This document shows, piece by piece, positions 1-6,448 of a stretch of 6,448 nt of DNA. Both the position numbers and the translations under genes were made by a program. The stretch covers positions 1 through 6,448 of the forward strand of contig CANKPO010000072.1 in the NCBI GenBank assembly GCA_947484535.1. The letters are read 5' to 3'. This stretch comes from Caulobacteraceae bacterium (GTDB lineage: Bacteria; Pseudomonadota; Alphaproteobacteria; Caulobacterales; Caulobacteraceae). Under the pieces are notes generated by a model. It saw nothing but the letters and a program-made list of their open reading frames with translations, did not search any database and was not told where the DNA came from. Numbering within the stretch: the stretch's first letter is position 1; the number at the start of each line of letters is the position of its first letter.

Positions 1-36
1 AACGCCCGTTGCGCCAGACATCAGCTTTGCGGTCAT
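1..36 (-). CDS. 5' end of an unidentified minus-strand gene (partial)
   Basis: On the minus strand an ATG at 36-34 opens a frame that stays open to the window edge, giving MTAKLMSGATGV. A good Shine-Dalgarno sequence, GGAGG, lies 10 bases upstream (plus-strand 47-51 region), and an in-frame TGA two codons before the ATG rules out a longer N-terminus. Only 12 residues are visible, so I cannot name the product. The gene would be divergent from the HAD-dnaG-rpoD genes, and about 200 bases of shared upstream DNA separate the two starts. The start site is supported by its position and ribosome binding site; whether it is a real gene depends on the sequence to the left. Confidence 0.5.
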   Translation of the reverse strand, partial: MTAKLMSGATGV

Positions 37-161
37 GTATCAAGCGCCTCCGGTTGCGACTGGGCACGGCAATGGGCGGCCAAACGGTCGTCCTGACGGG
101 CACTATGTCATGGAATCGGCAGGAAATCGCCCCGCCGGACAAACGGAGGCGTTACTAGGGG

Positions 162-194
162 CGAGGCGGCCTCGGGTCAAGCCATGACGAGGCC
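162..194. promoter_or_regulatory. CGAGGC dyad cluster upstream of the HAD gene
   Basis: Three copies of the same hexamer core sit in alternating orientation: CGAGGC at 162-167, GGCCTCG at 168-174 and CGAGGCC at 188-194. The last two form a perfect 7-bp inverted repeat around a 13-base loop, and the first two also form a tight palindrome. The right arm overlaps the candidate -35 element of the downstream gene. It could be an operator for the divergent promoters, or only a GC-rich hairpin. No regulator can be named. Confidence 0.25.
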
Positions 195-212
195 AATCGA
201 CTGTTCTATAGA
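184..212 (+). promoter_or_regulatory. candidate sigma-70 promoter for the HAD-dnaG unit
   Basis: ATGACG (184-189) as -35 and TATAGA (207-212) as -10 are separated by 17 bases. Each hexamer matches the general consensus at four of six positions. If used, transcription would begin near 218-221, almost at the ATG at 222, and would give a nearly leaderless message. This is a pattern match only. Confidence 0.25.
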
Positions 213-221
213 GGCGGCAAC

Positions 222-242
222 ATGCAAAAGGCTTCCTCATGA
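222..242 (+). promoter_or_regulatory. possible six-codon leader ORF overlapping the HAD start
   Basis: An ATG at 222 opens a frame encoding MQKASS and ends in a TGA at 240-242. That stop overlaps the HAD ATG (239-241) in the ATGA arrangement typical of translational coupling. A GAGG at 211-214 lies 7 bases before this ATG, whereas the HAD ATG itself has only a weak AAGG (228-231 region) before it. Ribosomes could therefore load on the short ORF and restart on the HAD gene. It may also be chance. Confidence 0.3.
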
Positions 243-979
243 CCATCACCACAGTCGGCATCGATGCTGACGATACGCTTTGGCACAATGAGACGGTGTT
301 TCGGCTGACTCAGGCACGATTTGCGGACCTGCTCAAGCCTTGGGCCGATGAGGACCATCTGCTGGAGCGGTTGGCGGCGATGGAGCGCAAGAACCTTCAG
401 TTCTATGGCTACGGCATTAAGGGCTTTACCCTATCCATGCTGGAGACGGCGCTAGACCTGACCGGCGGGGATATTCCGGCGGCGGTGACGCGCGAGGTCT
501 TGGCGGCGGGCCGCGAAATGCTGTCCCATCCGGTCGAGCCGTTGCCGGGGGTGGAGGCGGCCTTGAACGCCCTGTCGGCGCGCTGGCGTCTGGTGCTGAT
601 CACTAAGGGCGATCTGTTCGACCAAGAAAACAAGCTGGCGAGGTCAGGCCTTGGTGAGCTGTTTCACGGCGTCGAGGTGGTCTCGGAAAAGACCCCCGCC
701 TGCTACAGCGCCATCTTCTCGCGCCATGGGCCGGGAGCAGACCGCGCTGTGATGGTCGGCAATTCGGTCAAGTCCGACATCTTGCCCCCGATCGCGGCGG
801 GCGCTTGGGCGGCCTATATCCCCTATGTCATGACCTGGGCGCACGAGATGGCAGACCCGCCCGTGGACCATCCGCGCTATATGCAACTGGCCTCGATCTC
901 TGAGGTGCCCGATTGGGTCGCCATGGTCGAGCGTCTGATGGCCGAGGGGGGGTGCAGCCCCGCGCAAGCGGCGCTATAG
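239..979 (+). CDS. HAD-superfamily hydrolase (phosphatase-like)
   Basis: This 246-residue soluble protein carries all four HAD motifs. Motif I is D9-A-D11-D-T (nucleophile Asp9 and general acid/base Asp11), in the context GIDADDTLWHNE. Motif II is the Thr of LITKG (T122). Motif III is Lys151 in SEKTP. Motif IV is GNSVKSD (174-180), with Asp180 as the likely magnesium ligand. The stretch at about 17-100 is mostly helical and fits the C1 cap of subfamily IA, so it probably dephosphorylates a small phosphorylated metabolite such as a nucleotide. The substrate cannot be read from sequence. The ATG is chosen because the first strand and motif I begin immediately after it, as in the family. The gene ends 7 bases before dnaG and probably shares its transcript. 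There is no signal peptide or membrane segment. The superfamily call is firm; the function is not known. Confidence 0.9.
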   Translation: MTITTVGIDADDTLWHNETVFRLTQARFADLLKPWADEDHLLERLAAMERKNLQFYGYGIKGFTLSMLETALDLTGGDIPAAVTREVLAAGREMLSHPVEPLPGVEAALNALSARWRLVLITKGDLFDQENKLARSGLGELFHGVEVVSEKTPACYSAIFSRHGPGADRAVMVGNSVKSDILPPIAAGAWAAYIPYVMTWAHEMADPPVDHPRYMQLASISEVPDWVAMVERLMAEGGCSPAQAAL

Positions 980-986
980 TCTCGCC

Positions 987-2924
987 GTGCGCTTTGATGA
1001 CCGCTTCCTTGATGAGATCAAGTCCCGCCTTCGCCTGTCCGATGTGATCGGAAAAACGGTGAAGCTGCGGCGGCAGGGGCGTGAGTATGCGGGCCTGTCA
1101 CCCTTCACCAAGGAAAAATCGCCGTCCTTTTTCGTCAATGATGACAAGGGCTTCTATCACTGTTTTTCCAGCGGAAAACATGGCGATCTGATTAGCTTCC
1201 TGCAAGAAACCGAACGGCTTAGCTTTATGGAGGCGGTCGAACGCTTGGCCGGTGAGGCGGGCGTGCCCTTGCCCGCTCAAGACCCGCAAGCCATTCAGCG
1301 AGAAAAACAGCAACAGTCTCTGACCGATTGGCTGGTCCTAGCGGCGGCCTGGTATGAGGCCGAGCTGCGCCGCCCGGTCGGCACCGAGGCGCGGGCCTAT
1401 CTGGATCGCCGCGCCCTGCCAGAGGCCGAGCGCACCCGCTTTGGCATTGGCTATGCGCCTGCCGGTCGCACGGCCCTGAAGGACTATCTGGTCGCCAAGG
1501 GGGCCCAGCCGCGCGAGCTGGTCGAGGCCGGTCTCTTGATCGCGCCCGAAGATGGCGGCGCGCCCTATGACCGGTTCCGCGACCGCATCATGTTCCCGAT
1601 CACCGATCCGAGGGGCAAGGTGGTCTCGTTCGGCGGGCGGGCGCTGGATCCTCAAGCGCGGGCCAAATATCTCAACGGTCCAGAGACGGACATCTTTCAT
1701 AAGGGCGACCTGCTCTATGGCCTGTTTGAGGCGCGCAAGCTTCTCTCCACGGGCTCGGTTGGGGCGGCCTCGACCGGCGGGCCGGTCGATGTCGGGCTGG
1801 TGGTGGTGGAAGGCTATATGGACGTTATTGCCTGTCAGCGCGCAGGCGTGGCCGCTGTGGCCCCGATGGGCACGGCCCTGACCGAACAGCAGATGGAGCG
1901 GCTCTGGCGGCTCCATCCCGAACCGACCCTTTGCTTTGACGGCGATGGAGCAGGGCAGCGGGCGGCTGCACGCTCCATCGAGCGGGCTATGCCGCTTCTC
2001 AAAGCTGGTCGGTCCCTCCGCTTTGCCATCGTCACCGGCGGCAAGGACCCGGATGACGTGCTGCGTGAGCAGGGGGCGGCGGCGCTCAAGGCGCAACTGT
2101 CCCAGACTGTGCCGTTTGTCGAGGCCCTGTTTGCTCTGCAACGCGATGCTGAGCCGCTCGATACGCCAGAGCGGCGAGCGGGGCTCAAGGCGCGGCTCAG
2201 AGCTGCTGCGGCGACCATCCAAGACAAGGACCTGTCGCAAGAATATCGCAATGACCTCTTGCGACGCGTCGATGCGCTGAATGCACCCGCTCAAGGCGTA
2301 GGGCAGGGCGGCTATGGCCAGAACCGAGGTGCACGCGCGCCGTTCGTGCCGCGAAAGCCAGGCTCTGGGCCCTATGTCCCGCCCCTGATCAATACCCAAG
2401 AGGGGCGCGCGGCGGCGCGGCGTTTGTCGGCGTCATTGGATCCTTTGGTGGCGGCTGTGGCCCAAGCTGCACTGCTCAATCCCGGCTGGCTTGACCCGGT
2501 TTTAGAGGTTTTGCAGGTCCAAGGTTTTGGCGATCCGGCGTTGGACGACTTGGCGAAAGAAATCATTCGTCTGCGTCTGGACAGTGACGTTCTTGACACA
2601 GAGGCCCTCACACGCCATCTGGCGTCTGTAGGATTCAGTATTTTGCTGAGCGAGATCGATAAGGCGGCCCTCAATGCAGGTGCCCCTTTCCTGAACCAGG
2701 ATGCTTCGCTCGCAGATGCTAAGTCCCAATGGTCGCACGCCTTCGATGGTCTCATCCGAATGGCTGCGCTGGAACGTGCCCTATTGGCGGCAAAATCCGG
2801 ACTGGGTTCGGGCGATGGCGCTGACGTTTCCGACGCGGCTGAATTCATACGGTTGAAGCTGGAGCGAGACGGTCTACGTCGTGCGATCAAGACTGGAACC
2901 TTTTGGACGGACGTCGATCCCTGA
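987..2924 (+). CDS. dnaG: DNA primase DnaG
   Basis: The 645-residue primase makes the RNA primers for chromosome replication and works with the replicative helicase DnaB at the fork. Residues 1-100 are the N-terminal zinc-ribbon-type domain. The RNA polymerase core follows at about 120-370, with KYLNGPETDIFHKG at 227-240. Its TOPRIM part has the catalytic acidic motifs EGYMD (275-279), FDGDGAG (317-323) and KDPDD (353-357). A Gly/Pro-rich linker at about 435-467 leads to a poorly conserved helical C-terminal domain, which in the family binds DnaB. The GTG start is chosen because MRFDDRFLDEIKSRL is the family N-terminus. No strong Shine-Dalgarno is seen, and the HAD stop is 7 bases upstream, so translation is probably coupled. 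The oddity is the zinc ribbon: the ligand pattern CPFH...CFxC reads S38-P-F-T41...C59-F-S-S62, leaving a single ligand. The TOPRIM centre is intact, so the enzyme should be active. Confidence 0.97.
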   Translation: MRFDDRFLDEIKSRLRLSDVIGKTVKLRRQGREYAGLSPFTKEKSPSFFVNDDKGFYHCFSSGKHGDLISFLQETERLSFMEAVERLAGEAGVPLPAQDPQAIQREKQQQSLTDWLVLAAAWYEAELRRPVGTEARAYLDRRALPEAERTRFGIGYAPAGRTALKDYLVAKGAQPRELVEAGLLIAPEDGGAPYDRFRDRIMFPITDPRGKVVSFGGRALDPQARAKYLNGPETDIFHKGDLLYGLFEARKLLSTGSVGAASTGGPVDVGLVVVEGYMDVIACQRAGVAAVAPMGTALTEQQMERLWRLHPEPTLCFDGDGAGQRAAARSIERAMPLLKAGRSLRFAIVTGGKDPDDVLREQGAAALKAQLSQTVPFVEALFALQRDAEPLDTPERRAGLKARLRAAAATIQDKDLSQEYRNDLLRRVDALNAPAQGVGQGGYGQNRGARAPFVPRKPGSGPYVPPLINTQEGRAAARRLSASLDPLVAAVAQAALLNPGWLDPVLEVLQVQGFGDPALDDLAKEIIRLRLDSDVLDTEALTRHLASVGFSILLSEIDKAALNAGAPFLNQDASLADAKSQWSHAFDGLIRMAALERALLAAKSGLGSGDGADVSDAAEFIRLKLERDGLRRAIKTGTFWTDVDP

Positions 2925-2935
2925 GCGCAGGGGCC

Positions 2936-2960
2936 TTGACGGGCCGCCTTTAGCCATTTT
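2936..2960 (+). promoter_or_regulatory. candidate promoter between dnaG and rpoD
   Basis: TTGACGG at 2936-2942 is an exact match to the Caulobacter housekeeping -35 (TTGaCgS, from memory). Ten bases later GCCATTTT (2953-2960) partly matches the matching -10 (GCtANAWC). The same bases resemble a heat-shock sigma-32 promoter: CTTGACG then AGCCATTT against CTTGAAA and CCCCATNT, but the 10-base spacer is short for that class. A separate rpoD promoter would let sigma levels vary independently of dnaG. This is based on pattern match only. Confidence 0.35.
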
Positions 2961-2986
2961 CCTGACGCGTGCTGCGCGCCGTCAGG
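2961..2986 (+). promoter_or_regulatory. perfect inverted repeat in the rpoD leader
   Basis: CCTGACG (2961-2967) and CGTCAGG (2980-2986) are exact reverse complements around a 12-base spacer. The right arm ends 4 bases before the rpoD Shine-Dalgarno GGAG (2990-2993) and includes part of an alternative AGGA (2984-2987). It has no T-run after it, so it is not a standard terminator of dnaG. It may be an operator just downstream of the candidate promoter, or an RNA hairpin that affects ribosome access or processing of the dnaG-rpoD message. Confidence 0.4.
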
Positions 2987-2999
2987 ACCGGAGATGCAC

Positions 3000-4937
<1,938 letters not shown>

Positions 4938-4968
4938 GGGGTAGGGCGGTGGATGAACACCCCCCACT

Positions 4969-5046
4969 CCCAACCCTCTCCCCCTCAAGGGGGGAAAGGG
5001 CTTTTCTTACTTAGCCATCTCCCTGTGGGAGAGGGTTGGGTGAGGG
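4969..5046. repeat. palindromic intergenic repeat, copy 1
   Basis: CCCAACCCTCTCCC (4969-4982) is exactly complementary to GGGAGAGGGTTGGG (5027-5040). Inside the arms are two smaller hairpins: CCCCC-TCAA-GGGGG (4980-4993) and TCTCCC-TGT-GGGAGA (5018-5032), which compete with the long stem. The same layout recurs at 5262-5343. This is the REP/BIME-like intergenic class seen across many proteobacteria. The outer left flank has drifted: copy 2 pairs for 20 bp and this copy for 14. Elements of this type lie between genes and can act as transcript ends or mRNA 3' stabilisers. Confidence 0.75.
4974..5008 (+). terminator. possible rpoD terminator within repeat copy 1
   Basis: The first small hairpin of the repeat (C-rich 4980-4984, loop TCAA, G-run 4989-4994) is followed by AAAGGGC and a T-rich run CTTTTCTTACTT from 5001. 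A second T-rich run lies after the right arm (5049-5062). It begins 36 bases after the rpoD stop and is the first strong hairpin downstream. The T-run is not directly attached to the stem, so efficiency is uncertain. Confidence 0.4.
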
Positions 5047-5061
5047 CCTTGTTTGTTTTCT

Positions 5062-5095
5062 TGCCCCCGTCTTCGCCGCGCAGGCGGGGACCCAG
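5062..5095. repeat. short GC-rich hairpin repeat
   Basis: CCCCG (5065-5069) pairs with CGGGG (5085-5089), and CGCC (5074-5077) can alternatively pair with GGCG (5083-5086). The right side, GGCGGGGACCCAGA, resembles a common alphaproteobacterial intergenic palindrome (CCCCGCC..GCGGGG with a GACCC flank) as I remember it. Only one, apparently degenerate, copy is present here. Confidence 0.4.
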
Positions 5096-5125
5096 ACCCT
5101 TACACACAGAGGGGAAGTGACCCGC

Positions 5126-5251
5126 TGCCCCCACTCCCTGCCGCGTCATTGCGAGGCGCACCGCGCCGAAGCAACCTAGGGGATCATCAACTCCGGCCCG
5201 TGTCAGTCCCCTGGGTTGCTTCGCTGCGCTCGCAATGACGCGGAGGGGGCA
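5126..5251. repeat. large CATTGCGAG-type palindromic repeat
   Basis: CCGCGTCATTGCGAG (5141-5155) is an exact 15-bp complement of 5229-5243. After an uneven bulge, CGAAGCAACCTAGGGG (5167-5182) pairs with 5208-5223 except for one G-T pair, leaving a 25-base loop. TGCCCCC (5126-5132) and GGGGGCA (5245-5251) extend the symmetry with a bulge. The GTCATTGCGAG...GAAGCAA core is a widespread bacterial intergenic palindrome, familiar from Rickettsiales and other alphaproteobacteria. Transcribed, it would fold into a roughly 100-base stem-loop. There is no coding sequence in it. Confidence 0.75.
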
Positions 5252-5261
5252 GGGGATGACC

Positions 5262-5343
5262 CCCTCACCCAACCCTCTCCCCCAAGGGGGCGAGGGCTTT
5301 TACGTTCTTAGCCCTCTCCCTGAGGGAGAGGGTTGGGTGAGGG
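5262..5343. repeat. palindromic intergenic repeat, copy 2
   Basis: Outer arms 5262-5281 and 5324-5343 are perfectly complementary over 20 bp. Within them lie two strong local hairpins. One is CCCTCTCCCCC-AA-GGGGGCGAGGG (5273-5296, one mismatch), followed by CTTTTA. The other is CCCTCTCCC-TGA-GGGAGAGGG (5312-5332). This copy is better preserved than the one at 4969-5046. The similarity continues beyond the right arm into GGCCTTGYTTGTTT, so the repeated unit is longer than the palindrome. Confidence 0.75.
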
Positions 5344-5478
5344 CCTTGCTTGTTTCAAACCTCGCAAGGACGCGTTAGGTCTTTCCCCTTCCACTCCGCG
5401 ACAGGCTCAGCGCCAAGCCAAACGCGCTTAACCGATTCTCGATTCGCCCCCTGATTCTCGAAGGGAAGGCCAAATTCC

Positions 5479-5503
5479 TTGTGGATAAGAGGGTTGTCCC
5501 CAA
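5479..5503. promoter_or_regulatory. DnaA-box 9-mer within an imperfect dyad
   Basis: TGTGGATAA (5480-5488) is the exact reverse complement of the DnaA box TTATCCACA. Five bases after it, TTGTCCCCAA (5494-5503) mirrors TTGTGGATAA (5479-5488) at 8 of 10 positions, and TTGTCCCCA matches the box at 7 of 9 in the opposite orientation. It sits about 300 bases before the cell wall hydrolase start, in the AT-rich dip. DnaA is also a transcription factor in Caulobacter, so control by DnaA is possible. A symmetric operator for some other regulator is the alternative. Confidence 0.4.
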
Positions 5504-5517
5504 TTTATTTCCACGAT

Positions 5518-5532
5518 TTAAACGTGTAAAAA
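5518..5532 (+). promoter_or_regulatory. CtrA-like site
   Basis: TTAA (5518-5521), seven bases, then AAAA (5529-5532) matches the CtrA consensus TTAA-N7-TTAA at 6 of 8 defined positions. A lone half-site TTAACC lies at 5428-5433. CtrA is the cell-cycle master regulator of the Caulobacterales and controls many envelope genes. In AT-rich DNA such a match is easy to get by chance. Confidence 0.2.
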
Positions 5533-5783
5533 CTATCTTATAAGTCACTGATTGGGCTGAAAAAATTCGGATTGGCCGGTTTCAGCTTGCGACTCTGGGC
5601 GGACTAGAAATGAGCCAAGCGGTTGCGAGTCTGCCTCAGGACTGACATAAAGACGTCATAAGACGGACTGCGGTTCGGACCCCAAGTGGGTTCAGCCACC
5701 GGTATCAAGGCCTTAGAGAGATCGGGTTTTGGCATCGACTACAGGGGGGCGCACTGGCCCTCGCCGTACAGGATAAGACAGTT

Positions 5784-6448
5784 TTGACCCTTGTAACTGA
5801 AGCTCGCGCTGATCTGCGCGCGCTGGTCGTCGCCGCCTCAATGGGATCGGCTTTCGGACTGGCGCTCGGTGGCCTTTACCTCGCTGGTGGGCTGGCACAA
5901 ACGGCCTCAAGCCATGCCAAGATCGAACGCCTTGCTGAAGCCGCATCGTCGGGCTTTTCAGACACAGCATTGACCGAGCGGGCTGGAATGGCCGACGCCG
6001 GTGCCTTGCATATTGCGCGCCGACACGACCGAAATTTTGTGGCCACAGACATTGACCAAGAGCGTCAAGCGGCCCTGTTCGCCTTGCGTCTTGAGCGACG
6101 CTCGACCACCGATAGCCGGTCGCAAGGTCGGATCGATGCGCGAGGTCTGCTGATGCGGGCAAGCTATAGCGAGACGACCCGCCTAAGCCTTCCGCCTCTG
6201 CGCGGGGGCCGGTTCAACGCCCTGACCGGCGCGCGGGACTTGGATTGCCTGACCCAAGCGGTCTATTACGAGGCGCGTGGGGAAACCCCATCCGGCCAAG
6301 CGGCCGTGGCACAGGTTGTGCTCAACCGTGTACGCCATCCCGCCTTTCCCAAGACCATCTGCGCCGTCGTGTTCCAGCGCGCGGATAATCGCGGCGGCTG
6401 TCAGTTCAGTTTTGCCTGCGATGGCTCCATGCGGCTGCCGATGGACAG
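5784..6448 (+). CDS. SleB/CwlJ-type cell wall hydrolase, membrane-anchored (3' end missing)
   Basis: The frame is open from 5646 to the window edge with no stop. The right end encodes a Hydrolase_2 (SleB) domain beginning about LDCLTQAVYYEARGE, with the putative catalytic Glu163 in YYEARGE, then GQAAVAQVVLNRVRHPAFPKTICAVVF and CQFSFACDG. The family cleaves peptidoglycan glycan strands; here it would be a growth or division remodelling enzyme, because these bacteria do not sporulate. A hydrophobic Ala/Gly/Leu segment (about 13-37) after the Arg-containing MTLVTEARADLRA suggests a signal anchor, with the catalytic part in the periplasm. No ATG occurs before 5841, which would cut into that segment and has no ribosome site. 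TTG 5784 has AGGA 10 bases upstream (5770-5773) and is my preferred start; CTG 5754 after a G-run is possible. Residues 40-150 are a low-complexity, charged linker. At least the C-terminal end of the domain lies outside the window. Confidence 0.85.
   Translation, partial: MTLVTEARADLRALVVAASMGSAFGLALGGLYLAGGLAQTASSHAKIERLAEAASSGFSDTALTERAGMADAGALHIARRHDRNFVATDIDQERQAALFALRLERRSTTDSRSQGRIDARGLLMRASYSETTRLSLPPLRGGRFNALTGARDLDCLTQAVYYEARGETPSGQAAVAQVVLNRVRHPAFPKTICAVVFQRADNRGGCQFSFACDGSMRLPMD

Larger units (their letters stand above)
5346..5783. other. intergenic region before the cell wall hydrolase
   Basis: I see no convincing gene in these roughly 440 bases. From about 5470 to 5575 the sequence is clearly richer in A and T than the rest of the window. 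It contains a DnaA-box-like dyad, a CtrA-like site, a 9-bp direct repeat GATTCTCGA (5434-5442 and 5453-5461) and a direct repeat TTGCGASTCTG (5587-5597 and 5623-5633). ACTAGAAA at 5603-5610 resembles a Caulobacter -10, but the matching -35 is poor. A 12-codon ORF (5610-5645, MSQAVASLPQD then TGA) lies in the frame of the downstream gene. The stretch 5646-5780 is open in that frame but uses rare codons (AGA, ATA, CTA), so I treat it as untranslated. Confidence 0.6.

Noticed and set aside
1338..2399. A 353-codon open frame on the minus strand across dnaG
   Set aside because: It is the antisense shadow of the primase core, is Arg/Ala-rich and has no recognisable motif.
239..2924. A frameshift or gene fusion between the HAD gene and dnaG
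   Set aside because: The HAD protein is complete with all four motifs and a clean stop. DnaG begins with its normal family N-terminus 7 bases later in another frame.
4985..5272. Open frames on both strands inside the repeat cluster (also 5053-5238)
   Set aside because: They lie entirely within palindromic repeat sequence. Related repeats often give spurious 'hypothetical proteins' with peptides such as VIASAAKQ.
4965..5345. A CRISPR array or insertion sequence
   Set aside because: There are only two copies of the repeat, they are palindromic at about 298-base spacing without regular spacers, and no transposase gene or target duplication is visible.
5470..5575. A chromosomal replication origin, given the DnaA box and AT-rich stretch
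   Set aside because: There is one exact box and one weak partner only, with no AT-rich 13-mers or array of boxes and no usual origin neighbours such as hemE, parAB or dnaA. dnaG and rpoD are not known to mark the origin in these bacteria.
5713..6162. A 149-codon minus-strand frame opposite the cell wall hydrolase
   Set aside because: The plus strand here encodes the membrane anchor and linker leading without a stop into a clear SleB domain. The minus-strand product is Arg/Pro-rich and unrecognisable.

Overview
The window looks like core chromosome of a GC-rich alphaproteobacterium, most likely a member of the Caulobacterales. I infer this from the gene set, from a DnaG N-terminus and an RpoD that look like the Caulobacter/Brevundimonas/Asticcacaulis type from memory, and from repeat families that are common in alphaproteobacterial genomes. 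No database search was possible, so the order-level call is tentative.

Layout: the left edge holds the first 12 codons of an unidentified gene on the minus strand. A short regulatory region follows, with a CGAGGC dyad, a possible promoter and a six-codon leader ORF. Then come three plus-strand genes: a HAD-superfamily hydrolase (239-979), the replicative primase dnaG (987-2924) and the housekeeping sigma factor rpoD (start taken as 3000, end 4937). dnaG begins 7 bases after the HAD stop and has no good ribosome binding site of its own, so the two are probably translationally coupled. rpoD is separated from dnaG by 75 bases that hold a candidate promoter and a perfect 7-bp hairpin just ahead of the start. 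This is the alphaproteobacterial version of the macromolecular synthesis arrangement that links replication initiation (primase) to transcription initiation (sigma-70).

Downstream of rpoD there are about 850 bases without a convincing gene. The first half (4965-5345) is a dense cluster of palindromic intergenic repeats: two copies of a CCCAACCCTCTCCC hairpin element flank a different, about 100-bp palindrome (CCGCGTCATTGCGAG arms) and a small GC hairpin. The first copy probably also ends rpoD transcription. The second half (5346-5783) includes an AT-rich stretch with an exact DnaA-box 9-mer inside an imperfect dyad, and a CtrA-like half-conserved site. It precedes a plus-strand gene for a membrane-anchored SleB/CwlJ-type cell wall hydrolase that runs off the right edge and seems to start at TTG (5784).

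The window contains no defence system, mobile element with a transposase, CRISPR array, tRNA or rRNA. The points most worth a second look are the primase, whose N-terminal zinc ribbon has lost three of its four metal ligands, the nested repeat cluster, the dnaG-rpoD intergenic hairpin and promoter, and the possible cell-cycle-type control region before the cell wall hydrolase.
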